Shown: positions 46,736 through 56,983 of the stretch, in pieces | Layout of the letters: every line of letters begins with the position of its first letter | Position numbering within the stretch: the first letter of the stretch is position 1 | NCBI RefSeq assembly: GCF_000730625.1 | Contig: NZ_BBIT01000013.1 | Coordinates: 310,001 to 374,000 of the forward strand | DNA from: Pseudomonas oryzihabitans NBRC 102199 | GTDB lineage: Bacteria; Pseudomonadota; Gammaproteobacteria; Pseudomonadales; Pseudomonadaceae | Length of the DNA: 64,000 nucleotides | Direction: 5' to 3' | Notes under the pieces: model-generated | Seen by the model: only the letters and a program-made list of their open reading frames with translations | Told to the model about the DNA's origin: nothing | The model's database searches: none | Translations under genes and position numbers: made by a program

Positions 46736-47410
46736 ATGCGTATCCTGGTGGTAGAAGACAACAAGGACATCCTCAGCAACCTGCTGGATTACCTCAGCCT
46801 CAAGGGCTACAGCGTGGATTGCGCCCAGGATGGCTTGTCCGGGCTGCACCTGGCCGCGACCGAACACTATGACCTGCTGATCCTCGACATCATGCTGCCC
46901 GGCATCGATGGCTACACCCTCTGCCAGCGGTTGCGCCAGGATGCCCGCCGCGATACCCCGGTGATCATGCTCACCGCTCGCGATCAGCTCGATGATCGCC
47001 TGGAAGGCTTTCGCTCCGGCGCCGACGACTATCTGGTCAAGCCCTTCGCCCTGTCCGAACTGGCCGCTCGCGTCGAGGCGGTGATGCGCCGGGCCAAGGG
47101 CGGCGGACGTCGCCAGCTGCAGGTCGCCGATCTCAGCTATGACCTGGACACCCTGGAGGTCAGTCGCGCCGGCAAGCCGCTCAAGCTCAATCCCATCGGC
47201 CTCAAGATCCTCGCCCTGCTGATGCAGAAGTCGCCCCACGTGGTGCGGCGCGAGGTGCTGGAAGAGGCGGTATGGGGCGAGGACTACCCCGACAGCGACA
47301 GCCTGCGCAGCCACGTCCACCAGTTGCGCCAGGTGATCGACAAGCCCTTCGAGCAGCCGCTGCTGCGCACCATTCACGGGGTGGGCTACAAACTGGTCGA
47401 GCAGGAGTAG
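46736..47410 (+). CDS. colR: OmpR-family response regulator ColR
   Basis: The 224-residue protein has a receiver domain with the phospho-acceptor Asp in LLILDIMLPG (about residue 51) and the conserved Lys in DDYLVKPF, followed by an OmpR/PhoB winged helix. Segments such as CAQDGLSGLHLAATEHYDLL and DSDSLRSHVHQLRQVIDKPF match Pseudomonas ColR as I recall it. ColR controls membrane-stability genes, including LPS-modification genes, and responds to excess zinc, iron or other metals through ColS. It overlaps almost with colS (two-base gap). The ATG at 46736 begins the receiver; the longer frame from 46619 has an unrelated N-terminal extension. Confidence 0.93.
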   Translation: MRILVVEDNKDILSNLLDYLSLKGYSVDCAQDGLSGLHLAATEHYDLLILDIMLPGIDGYTLCQRLRQDARRDTPVIMLTARDQLDDRLEGFRSGADDYLVKPFALSELAARVEAVMRRAKGGGRRQLQVADLSYDLDTLEVSRAGKPLKLNPIGLKILALLMQKSPHVVRREVLEEAVWGEDYPDSDSLRSHVHQLRQVIDKPFEQPLLRTIHGVGYKLVEQE

Positions 47411-47412
47411 CC

Positions 47413-48702
47413 ATGGAATACCACCTGAGCCTGTCACGGCGGATCGTCATCGCCTTCGTGCTGATGACCTTCCTGGTCGGCGGGGTGTTTTCCCTGGGCA
47501 TCGTCGCGGTGGTGCACACCGTGGAAGAGCGGCTGATTTCCACCGACCTGCGCAACGAACTGGAGCGCATGGTGCAGCGCGACATGAAACGCGGTGGCCA
47601 GCCGGTGCTGGATCCCGACATGCGCCTGTATTTCGTGCCCCTCGCCGAGGTGGCGCAGTTGCCTGCCCACCTGCGCGAGTTGCCGGCCGGCTTCAGCGAG
47701 GTGGAGGAGGACCAGCAGTACTTCTATGCCTATGTGGCCGAGCTGGAGGGCAATCACTTCGTCCTGCTGCAGAATCAGAGCGACTTCGAGGCGCGCGAAC
47801 GGCTGCTCTACAAGGTGGTGCTGGTCGGCTTCCTGATCAGCGTGGCCCTGGCCTGGCTGCTGGGCTGGGCGCTGTCGCGGCGGGTGATCGCCCCGGTGGT
47901 GCGGCTGGCGCGTCAGGTGCGTCGGCGTGATCAACTGCTCGATGTGACGCCGCCCCTGGCGCCGGACTATGCCAAGGACGAGGTCGGCGAGTTGGCCGGC
48001 GCCTTCGACGACGCCCTGAATCGCCTGCGCGCCGCCCTGGCCCGGGAGCGCCTGTTCACCAGCGACGTCAGCCACGAGTTGCGCACCCCGCTGATGGTGA
48101 TCAATTCCTCCTGCGAGCTGCTCGAGGCCACGCCGGACCTGCCAGCCCGGGCGAAGGGGCCGCTGGAGCGCATGACCCGCGCGGCGCGGGAGATGCAGGA
48201 GCTGGTGCAGACCTTTCTCGCCCTGGCGCGCAATCAGGGCGACAACGACACCCAGGCGCCGCGTGCCACCCTGGCCCAGGTGGCGCGGCGCCAGACGCAG
48301 GAATGGCAGGCGGCGGTGGAAGCCAAGGGCCTGCAGTGGCGGCTGAGCGTGGCGCCGGAGGCCGACCAGGCGCTTTGGCACGAGCCCTTCCTGCGCTCGG
48401 TGATGAGCAATCTCCTACGCAATGCGCTGCACTATACCGAGCGGGGCTATATCGGCCTGCAGGTCGGAGCGGACGGCTTCGTGGTGGAAGACAGCGGCGT
48501 GGGCATTCCCGAGGAGCAGCGCGAGGCGATGTTCCAGCCCTTCGTGCGGGGCGCCGAGGGGCGTGGCGAAGGCCTCGGGCTGGGGCTGTCGCTGGTCCGC
48601 AGGATCTGCCAGCTGCAAGGCTGGACCGTGACCCTGGGTGACAGCGCGGCGGGTGGCTGTCGCTTCGAGATAGCGCTGGGCAGCGACAGCCTAGCGGACT
48701 GA
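47413..48702 (+). CDS. colS: Sensor histidine kinase ColS
   Basis: The 429-residue kinase has two membrane helices (residues about 12-36 and 137-160) enclosing a periplasmic loop of about 100 residues with an acidic motif EVEE (around residue 98) that resembles the metal-binding ExxE of ColS, then HAMP, HisKA with SDVSHELRTPLMVI, and an ATPase with NLLRNALHYT, VEDSGVGIPEEQ and GLGLGLSL. It phosphorylates ColR when metals such as Fe3+ or Zn2+ bind the periplasmic motif, judging from P. putida. Cotranscribed with colR. Two genes follow, whose products modify or affect the LPS. Confidence 0.9.
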   Translation: MEYHLSLSRRIVIAFVLMTFLVGGVFSLGIVAVVHTVEERLISTDLRNELERMVQRDMKRGGQPVLDPDMRLYFVPLAEVAQLPAHLRELPAGFSEVEEDQQYFYAYVAELEGNHFVLLQNQSDFEARERLLYKVVLVGFLISVALAWLLGWALSRRVIAPVVRLARQVRRRDQLLDVTPPLAPDYAKDEVGELAGAFDDALNRLRAALARERLFTSDVSHELRTPLMVINSSCELLEATPDLPARAKGPLERMTRAAREMQELVQTFLALARNQGDNDTQAPRATLAQVARRQTQEWQAAVEAKGLQWRLSVAPEADQALWHEPFLRSVMSNLLRNALHYTERGYIGLQVGADGFVVEDSGVGIPEEQREAMFQPFVRGAEGRGEGLGLGLSLVRRICQLQGWTVTLGDSAAGGCRFEIALGSDSLAD

Positions 48703-48793
48703 GGTTACAGAATTTTCACAACGCCTTGACCGCGGTTTGACAGCGGCCTGGGTAGGGTGGCGGCACTTCTCCACTCCCTCAGGAGCCGCCTCC

Positions 48794-49480
48794 GTGAAAG
48801 CGCCCATCGACCTGCCCTTTTCGCAAAAGTACGACGCCGACCACGCCCGCCAGTATTTTCTGAAGCATCAGGACGGCCTGGCCCGGCGCCTGTCCAACTG
48901 GCGCGACCAGCAGCTCGCCCGGCAGGCCCTGAGCATCGCCGGCCAGCCCAATCTGGTGCTGGATCTGCCCAGTGGCGCCGGCCGTTTCTGGCCGCTGCTG
49001 GCGGAGAAGCGCAATCGCCTGATCATCGGTGCCGACTACTCGGAAAACATGCTGGCCACCGCCCGTGAACAGCAGCCCGCGGACGTCGTGGCCCGGGTGA
49101 AGACGCTACAGACGTCGGCTTTCGCTATCGACCTGTCCGACAATTCTGTAGATTGCATCTTCTGTATGCGTTTGTTTCACCACGTGGGCGAATCGGCGGA
49201 CCGTCTGGCCCTGCTGCAGGAGTTCCACCGGGTGACCCGCGACAGCGTCATCCTGTCGCTGTGGGTGGACGGCAACTTCAAGGCCTGGCGGCGTCAGGCA
49301 CTGGAACGTCGTCGCAAGGCTCAGGGCCGCGACCGCGGCGGTTATCAGAACAGATTCATCGTCGAGCGCAGCCAGTTCGAGGCGGAAGTCGCCCAGGCCG
49401 GCTTCGTCGTCGACCGGGCCCTGGACTTCCTGCCGGGCTATGCCATGTGGCGGGTCTACGTCCTGCGCAAGGCCAATTGA
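48794..49480 (+). CDS. warA: SAM-dependent methyltransferase (WarA-like)
   Basis: The 228-residue protein is a class I SAM methyltransferase: motif I NLVLDLPSGAGRFWPLLAEK (about residues 52-71), motif II IIGADYSENML, and NSVDCIFCMRLFHHVGE. The start is GTG at 48794, with AGGAG nine bases upstream; the longer open frame to 48737 starts in noncoding sequence. By position after colRS and before an InaA kinase it is the counterpart of P. aeruginosa WarA, reported to bind c-di-GMP, act with the kinase WarB and change LPS O-antigen length. A metal-induced ColR-driven expression is likely. An ATTTTCAC-like sequence lies at 48711-48719 in the promoter region. Confidence 0.85.
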   Translation: MKAPIDLPFSQKYDADHARQYFLKHQDGLARRLSNWRDQQLARQALSIAGQPNLVLDLPSGAGRFWPLLAEKRNRLIIGADYSENMLATAREQQPADVVARVKTLQTSAFAIDLSDNSVDCIFCMRLFHHVGESADRLALLQEFHRVTRDSVILSLWVDGNFKAWRRQALERRRKAQGRDRGGYQNRFIVERSQFEAEVAQAGFVVDRALDFLPGYAMWRVYVLRKAN

Positions 49481-49508
49481 AGCTATTTCAGAATAAGAGA
49501 GGCAGCCG

Positions 49509-50207
49509 ATGGGAGCCGTGACGCAAGGCGAAGAGCGTTTCGATCGCTGGTGGAATACCGCGGGCGACTGGGTGGAAGCGCCCAACGTCCGCCGTGGTGG
49601 CGAAAGCGGTGTCCAGCGCCTGCAACTCCCTGACGGTACCCTGGCCTACGTCAAGCGCCAGGTCGGCCACCTCTATCGCAGCCTGCGTCACCCCCTGGGG
49701 CGTCCCACCGCCCTGCGCGAGCGCGATGCGCTGATCGCCTTTCGCGATCTGGGCATCCAGGTTCCCGAATTGCTGTTCTGCGCTGCCCAGCATGCCCAGG
49801 GTGGCTGGCGCGCCCTGCTGGTGAGCGCGGCCCTGGAAGGCTACCAGGACCTCGATCACTGGTATGCCGAAGGCGGTGGCAAGGCGCTCAGCGAGGCCGA
49901 GCACGAGCGGTTCCTGGCCACCCTCGGTGAGGTGCTGGCGCGCATGCACCGGCATCGCTGGCAGCACGGTTGCCTCTATCCCAAGCACATCTTCGTCGCC
50001 GAACGAGCCGGTCCCCAGGGCAAGGAGTTCTCGGTGGCCCTGCTCGATCTGGAGAAATGTCGCCAGCGCCTCGGCATAGACACGGCCGCTCGTCGGGATA
50101 TGCTGCAATTGCGCCGCCATTCGTCGTGGAATGCTGCGCAATGGCGAACTCTCCTCTACGTTTACCAACAGGCGTTGGGACGGAAGATCAGAGGGTTGGA
50201 GCCATGA
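49509..50207 (+). CDS. inaA: InaA/WarB-like lipopolysaccharide kinase family protein
   Basis: The 232-residue protein belongs to the Kdo/WaaP-like kinase group (InaA). Visible kinase landmarks are AYVKRQVGHLYRS near residue 46 with the ATP-binding Lys, the catalytic-loop-like HRWQHGCLYPKHIFV (residues about 150-165), and VALLDLEKC, which carries the metal-binding Asp of a DFG-like motif. It probably phosphorylates a sugar or lipid of the LPS core, and in P. aeruginosa the equivalent protein (WarB) is reported to partner with WarA. It starts 28 bases after the methyltransferase and its stop overlaps the next small gene by four bases. Confidence 0.87.
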   Translation: MGAVTQGEERFDRWWNTAGDWVEAPNVRRGGESGVQRLQLPDGTLAYVKRQVGHLYRSLRHPLGRPTALRERDALIAFRDLGIQVPELLFCAAQHAQGGWRALLVSAALEGYQDLDHWYAEGGGKALSEAEHERFLATLGEVLARMHRHRWQHGCLYPKHIFVAERAGPQGKEFSVALLDLEKCRQRLGIDTAARRDMLQLRRHSSWNAAQWRTLLYVYQQALGRKIRGLEP

Positions 50208-50422
50208 CTTCACAAATTACTCGAGGTTTACTGATCGCGGCTTTCTGCGGGGTCACCACCCTGGCCTATGCGAGCTGGCTACGGCCGGCAGCTGCAGTGG
50301 TGGGCAGCGAGGGTCTGGACTACTGCCAGACACCGGTCGCCCGCAGCCTGACCACCTCCAGCACCGGTAGCCAGGACCTGCTGCTGTTTCTCTTCGGCAT
50401 GACCCAGACCCACAACCGCTAG
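50204..50422 (+). CDS. Small membrane or exported protein (72 aa)
   Basis: A 72-residue protein encoded by an ATG overlapping the InaA-like stop codon (ATGA), indicating coupled translation. It has a hydrophobic N-terminal segment (residues about 8-30, GLLIAAFCGVTTLAYASWL) that may be a signal or membrane anchor, a Ser/Thr-rich middle and a hydrophobic tail (DLLLFLFGM). No family is recognised. The tight coupling to the WarA/WarB-like genes suggests a role in the same envelope process, but this is inference. Confidence 0.65.
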   Translation: MTSQITRGLLIAAFCGVTTLAYASWLRPAAAVVGSEGLDYCQTPVARSLTTSSTGSQDLLLFLFGMTQTHNR

Positions 50423-50505
50423 GCCCCCGGGCGGTCAAGCGCCTTTCGCTTCCTCGGCAAGTTGGGCATCCTGTCGTCTGACTTCTAGCTGCCGAGCCCC
50501 CGCCA

Positions 50506-51708
50506 ATGATGGCCGATAGTTTTTCCGAGCAGGCCGTGCAGAGCCTGCTGGACACCGACTTCTACAAGCTCACCATGATGCAGGCCGTCCTGCACAACTA
50601 TCCCAATGCGGAAGTCGAGTGGGCCTTTCGCTGCCGCAACGACGAAGACCTGCGTCCCTACCACGCGGCCATTCAGGCCGAGATCGATGCCCTGGCCGAT
50701 GTCGCCATCAGCGACAGCCAGCTGGCCTTTCTCGAGCGCATCCCCTTCATCACCCCCGACTTTATCCGCTTCCTGCGACTGTTCCGTTTCAATCCCTCCT
50801 ATGTGTTCCTCGGTGAGGAGGAGGGGCGCTTCACCCTGACCCTGAAAGGCCCCTGGCTGCACCTGATCCTGTTCGAGGTGCCGATCCTGGCGCTGATCAG
50901 CGAGGTGCGCAATCGCCAGCGCCATGCCGACCTGCCGCTGCAGGTGGCCCGGGATCAGCTCTATCGCAAGTTCGACTGGCTGGCCCGGGAGGCGGGCGCC
51001 GACGAGCTGGCCGAATTCAAGATGGCCGACTTCGGCACCCGGCGGCGCTTCTCCTATGGCGTGCAGGAGATGGTGGTGCGCAGCCTCAGGGACGACTTCC
51101 CCGGTCGCTTCGTCGGCACCAGTAACGTCCACCTGGCCTGGAAATTGGGCGTCGCGCCCCTGGGTACCATGGCCCACGAGTGGCTGATGGCGCACCAGCA
51201 ACTGGGTCCGCGGCTGATCGACAGCCAGATCGCCGCCCTCGACTGCTGGGTACGGGAGTATCGCGGACAACTCGGCATCGCCCTGACCGACACCATCACC
51301 ATGGAGGCCTTCCTGCGCGATTTCGATCTCTACTTCGCCAAGCTGTTCGACGGCCTGCGCCATGACAGCGGCGATCCCCTGCAGTGGGCGGAAAAGGCCA
51401 TCGCCCACTATCAGCAGCTGGGCATCGACCCCCTGACCAAGACCCTGGTGTTTTCCGATTCGCTCAATCTGGAAAAGGCCCTCGCCCTGTTCCGGGCCCT
51501 GCGCGAGCGGATCAACGTGAGCTTTGGCATCGGCACCCATTTCACCTGCGACATCCCGGGAGTACAGCCGATGAACATGGTGCTCAAGATGAGTCGCTGC
51601 AACGGCCAGCCGGTGGCGAAGATCTCCGACGCCCCGGGCAAGGCCCAGGGCGGCGAGCCGGACTTCCTGCACTATCTGCGGCACGTCTTCCAGGTCAACG
51701 GCGCCTAG
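50506..51708 (+). CDS. pncB: Nicotinate phosphoribosyltransferase
   Basis: The 400-residue enzyme joins nicotinate and PRPP to give nicotinate mononucleotide in the NAD salvage (Preiss-Handler) pathway, using ATP hydrolysis at a phosphorylated histidine. [14 protein letters not shown] opens the catalytic domain, [11 protein letters not shown] and [11 protein letters not shown] follow, the phosphate-binding loop is in [15 protein letters not shown], and [15 protein letters not shown] closes it. Start at 50506 or 50509 (double Met). It stands alone, 83 bases after the small gene. The counterpart in P. aeruginosa lies in the same relative position after the colRS cluster. Confidence 0.96.
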   Translation: MMADSFSEQAVQSLLDTDFYKLTMMQAVLHNYPNAEVEWAFRCRNDEDLRPYHAAIQAEIDALADVAISDSQLAFLERIPFITPDFIRFLRLFRFNPSYVFLGEEEGRFTLTLKGPWLHLILFEVPILALISEVRNRQRHADLPLQVARDQLYRKFDWLAREAGADELAEFKMADFGTRRRFSYGVQEMVVRSLRDDFPGRFVGTSNVHLAWKLGVAPLGTMAHEWLMAHQQLGPRLIDSQIAALDCWVREYRGQLGIALTDTITMEAFLRDFDLYFAKLFDGLRHDSGDPLQWAEKAIAHYQQLGIDPLTKTLVFSDSLNLEKALALFRALRERINVSFGIGTHFTCDIPGVQPMNMVLKMSRCNGQPVAKISDAPGKAQGGEPDFLHYLRHVFQVNGA

Positions 51709-51719
51709 ATACGGTTAGC

Positions 51720-51910
51720 TCTCAGAGCCTTTTTATAATCTCGCGAGCTAGAGACAAACAAGGCCTGGGCGGCCCCGCAAAAAGGCTTGAGGAAGCGGAC
51801 CGGGCTCGCGCGCGAGTTTACGAGTGGTAAATGAGCATTCCGACGGGGCTGGCCTTCCAGAGCCTTTTCAACGCAGTTTGGCCGACGCGCAGCAGGTTAT
51901 AAACAGGCTC

Positions 51911-51913
<3 letters not shown>
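51720..51913 (+). repeat. Intergenic terminal-inverted-repeat element, copy B
   Basis: About 190 bp fill the gap between the pncB and selO genes. Inverted ends: CAGAGCCTTTTTATAATCTC at the left and, read on the other strand, TGAGAGCCTGTTTATAACCTG at the right. The core contains GTAAATGAGCATTCCGA and CAGTTTGGCCGACGCGCAGCAG, shared with copy C in the same orientation and with copy A inverted. The right end supplies the selO stop codon (TGA). No coding capacity. Confidence 0.8.
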
Positions 51914-53534
<1,621 letters not shown>

Positions 53535-53540
53535 TGGCCG

Positions 53541-56500
53541 TCAGGCCTTGGATGGCTTGGGATCCTCGGCCTCCTGCTGGGCATCCCCTTCAGTTAGGAG
53601 AGGCTTTTTGCCCAGTTGTTTCTCCGCTCCGTGTCGATTCTTCAGGGTGATCTCCATCTGCGGCGTGGACAGCAGGTTGATGCCGGCGTCGCGCAGCAGC
53701 TGGTCGACCCGGCGGATCAGCTCATCGGTGGCGGCGCTGCGATCGCCCAGTTCCCGGACATAGATGCGCAGTTCGTGATCCAGGGTGGTGGCGCCGTAGT
53801 GGGTGACGAACAGCGAGGGTTCGGGGTCGTGGAGCACCCGCGCATTCTCCTTGACCGCCTGCATGATCAGCTGTTGCGCCTGGGCCAGGTCACTGCCGCG
53901 ATTGACGCCGAAGGTCAGCACGATACGGGTGACGGTGTCGGTCAGCGTCCAGTTGATCAGCTGGCTGGTGACAAAGGTCTTGTTCGGCACCACCACCGAC
54001 TTGCGGTCGGCGTCGGTGATATGGGTGGCGCGGATGCGGATCTTGTTCACCGTACCGGTCACGTTGCCGATGGTGATGAGATCACCGACGCGCACCGGGC
54101 GCTCGAAGAGGATGATCAGGCCGGAGATGAAGTTACCGAAGATCTCCTGCAAGCCGAAACCCAGACCGACCGAGAGGGCGGTGGCAAGCCACTGCAGCTT
54201 GTCCCAGCTCACCCCCAGGGTCGCCAGGGTGGTCACGGTGCCGAAGCCGACGATGACGTAGGAGAGCAGGGTGGTGGTGGCGTAGGCGCTGCCCTGGGCC
54301 AGATTCAGCCGCGACAGCACCAGCACCTCCAGCAGGCCCGGCAGGTTGCGCGCCAGGGCGACGGTGAGACCGGCGATCACCAGGGCGATGATGAACACCC
54401 GCAGCGTCAGGGGTACCTGGGTGGCGGCGGCGCCGGTACCGCTGGTGTACTGGTAGAGGGTGACGTTGTCCAGGTAGGAGAACACCGCCACCACATCGGC
54501 CCAGACCAGGTAGAGCACGCCGAGGAAGGCCAGCAGCAGGGTCAGGCGCAGCAGGCGCGAGGACTGCTGGTTGACCTGTTCCATGTCCAGGGTCGGCTCC
54601 TGCACCACCTCGACGCCCTCGGCGTCTTCCTGCTGCGCCTGGCGCTTCTGGATGGCGCGCTGGTAGGCCAGGCGTCGCGCGGCCACGCTCAGGCCGCGGG
54701 CCAGGGTGGCTTCGAGGATGATCCAGGCCATCAGCACATAGAGGGTGTCCACCAGCCGATCGGTGAGCTTGAGCGCGGTGTAGTAGTAGCCAAAGAGCAC
54801 GGCGAAGAACAGCACGGCCGGAATGGCGGTGATCATCAGGCCGAGCAGCAGGCGGAAGAACGGCAGGCGCTCGCGGGCGGTGGCATTGAGCAGGGAGCGA
54901 CCGAGCATCCAGGCCAGGCTGGCATAGGCGACCAGCACGATGAGGATGCCGAGGACGTCGTCGGCGAGGCCGGCGAGCTGGCGCTCGGCGATGGCCACCA
55001 CCGCCATCAGCGCCAGGGCCAGCAGACCCACCCGTCTGACCAGCCGGCGCAGCGACTGCGCCTGGGGCCGCGCCCAGCGGAAGTGGGTCTCGGCCACGCC
55101 GCCGGAGGCCAGCAGGCGATACACCGTGTAGAACACCAGCCAGCCGGCGGCGATCTCCAGCAGCGCCGCGCCGATGGCGGCGTTGACCCCGCGTTCGTCA
55201 CCCTCCAGGGCCACGCCGCCCAGCCAGAGCACCAGACTCGCCGGCAGGCCCAGCAGGATGGTAAGCAGGATGGCCTGGGGCGTGTGCAGCTGGCTGTCCC
55301 GCTGATAGTGGCCGATGTCCTGGTTGAGCTTGTTGACCCGCCCATGGATGCGCGGGCGTTGCCAGATCAGGGTGGCGAAAGCCAGTACCAGCGGCAGCAG
55401 CAGCAGCGGCCGCTCGGCCAGACCGACATAGAGTTCGTGCAGGCTTGAGCCCCAGGGCACGTCGCGCAGTTGCTGCAGCAGCTTGCGGGGCGCGGTCTTG
55501 ACCCAGTTCCAGTCCAGCGGCTTGTTGCTGGGAATCCAGAACATCTGCTCGTCGAGGGTGCCGCGCAGGCTGGTGATGGTGCTGCGCAGCTGGTTCTGGT
55601 TGAGCTGCAGATCGATGGATTCGCTGAGCAGGGCATTGAGCTCGGTGTTGAGACGCTCCTGCAATTCGCTGCGGGTCTTGAGCAGGTCGAGCAGTTGCTG
55701 ACGCAGCTGCGGGGTGGCCTTTTCCGGCGGCTGCTGGGCCAGCAGATTGTCGACATAGCCTTCCGGATTGGCGATCTGGGCGCGCTGCTGATTGAGTTCG
55801 AACTGATAGAGGCGCAGATCGGCGATGTCGTCGGTGAGGTCCTTGTTGACCTTGACCGAGGGCAGCGCCGCCCGCTGCTGATAGAGCAGCTTGGACAGCA
55901 GCACGCTGCCCTTGAGCACGCCGATCTGCTGTTCCATGTTCTCGGTGGTCTGCTTGAGCTGATCCAGCTGCTGGCGCGACTCGAGATTGCGGCGATTGAG
56001 GTCGTTGAGGCGATCGGTGGCGCGCAGCAGGTAGTCGGACAGTTGCAGATTGAGCCCGGTCTCCTGGGACAGCACATCGTCCCCGGCGGTCTTTTCCGAT
56101 TCGCGCGAGGCTTCGGCCAGGGTCTTTTCCGATTGCTGGCGGCGCTTGCCGCTGATCAGCGTCTGCAGGTCCAGGGTTTCCTGCTCGTAGCGCTTGACCT
56201 GCTCGGTGAAGAGTTCGCGGCGGATGGCGCCCAGATCCTGCAGCACGCTGTTGCCGGCCAGTTCCTGGCGCAGCAGCTGGATCTGCGCATTGGCGGCCGC
56301 CTGTTCCGCCAGCAACTGCCCGCGCCGCTCGGCGGTGAGGGGCTTGGCGTTCTCGCGTCCGGCCTTGAGCAGATCGGCGATCTGCTGCAGGCGCGTCTGC
56401 AGATTGGCGATGTCCACCTGGGCGCGCTCGGGACGGGTCTGGGCGTTGATCACCAGACTGTTGGCCGCATTGAGGTCGTCCTGCACGCTGTTGAGCGCCA

Positions 56501-56885
56501 GGCTGGTCTCGCTCAGGCGCTGCTCCAGGGCCTGGGGTGTGGCGCCGGCATAGCGCTGTTCGGCCGGCTTGATCGGTTCGGCGCGCAGCCGCGCCAGTTG
56601 CCGCTGGGCGTCCTTGGTCTGCTGCGGCGCCTGGGCCAGTTGCTGGCGCAGATCGGCCAGCTGCTTGACGTACTGGTCGCGCTGGTCGAGCAGCTTGAGG
56701 GTCTGCTGCAGGCTGTCCTGGGCGGCGCTCTGCTCGGGGGCGGGCAGCTTGCGATCGGCCAGGCCGTTCAGATTCTGCTGCACCTGCTGGGCATCCGGCG
56801 GCCCGGAATCCTGAGCGACGGCGGGAAGGGTGAACAGGCAGCCGCAGAGGGCGGCGGCGCGAAGCAGAGCGGACAGGCGGTGCAT
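53541..56885 (-). CDS. mscK: MscK/KefA-family mechanosensitive channel
   Basis: The 1114-residue protein has a signal peptide (cleavage after AVAQ near residue 25), a periplasmic coiled-coil domain of about 450 residues rich in Gln/Leu heptads, about ten membrane helices, and a C-terminal MscS-like core with WLATALSVGLGFGLQEIFGNF, FERPVRVGDLITIGNVTG and VVPNKTFVTSQLINWT. Length matches MscK (about 1120). It gates under membrane tension, in E. coli modulated by K+. It is the last gene before copy C and follows the K+/H+ antiporter gene in the same direction; both deal with osmotic or ionic balance. MscM (YjeP) is a similar-sized alternative. Confidence 0.9.
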   Translation of the reverse strand: MHRLSALLRAAALCGCLFTLPAVAQDSGPPDAQQVQQNLNGLADRKLPAPEQSAAQDSLQQTLKLLDQRDQYVKQLADLRQQLAQAPQQTKDAQRQLARLRAEPIKPAEQRYAGATPQALEQRLSETSLALNSVQDDLNAANSLVINAQTRPERAQVDIANLQTRLQQIADLLKAGRENAKPLTAERRGQLLAEQAAANAQIQLLRQELAGNSVLQDLGAIRRELFTEQVKRYEQETLDLQTLISGKRRQQSEKTLAEASRESEKTAGDDVLSQETGLNLQLSDYLLRATDRLNDLNRRNLESRQQLDQLKQTTENMEQQIGVLKGSVLLSKLLYQQRAALPSVKVNKDLTDDIADLRLYQFELNQQRAQIANPEGYVDNLLAQQPPEKATPQLRQQLLDLLKTRSELQERLNTELNALLSESIDLQLNQNQLRSTITSLRGTLDEQMFWIPSNKPLDWNWVKTAPRKLLQQLRDVPWGSSLHELYVGLAERPLLLLPLVLAFATLIWQRPRIHGRVNKLNQDIGHYQRDSQLHTPQAILLTILLGLPASLVLWLGGVALEGDERGVNAAIGAALLEIAAGWLVFYTVYRLLASGGVAETHFRWARPQAQSLRRLVRRVGLLALALMAVVAIAERQLAGLADDVLGILIVLVAYASLAWMLGRSLLNATARERLPFFRLLLGLMITAIPAVLFFAVLFGYYYTALKLTDRLVDTLYVLMAWIILEATLARGLSVAARRLAYQRAIQKRQAQQEDAEGVEVVQEPTLDMEQVNQQSSRLLRLTLLLAFLGVLYLVWADVVAVFSYLDNVTLYQYTSGTGAAATQVPLTLRVFIIALVIAGLTVALARNLPGLLEVLVLSRLNLAQGSAYATTTLLSYVIVGFGTVTTLATLGVSWDKLQWLATALSVGLGFGLQEIFGNFISGLIILFERPVRVGDLITIGNVTGTVNKIRIRATHITDADRKSVVVPNKTFVTSQLINWTLTDTVTRIVLTFGVNRGSDLAQAQQLIMQAVKENARVLHDPEPSLFVTHYGATTLDHELRIYVRELGDRSAATDELIRRVDQLLRDAGINLLSTPQMEITLKNRHGAEKQLGKKPLLTEGDAQQEAEDPKPSKA

Positions 56886-56983
56886 GCGGCAGGCGTCGGG
56901 CAGTGGAAAGGCGCGAGGTTAAAGCCAGGCTGCCTGGGGTGCAAGGCAGCACCCCTCAAGCCGCGAACCCGGTTCATCCATCG

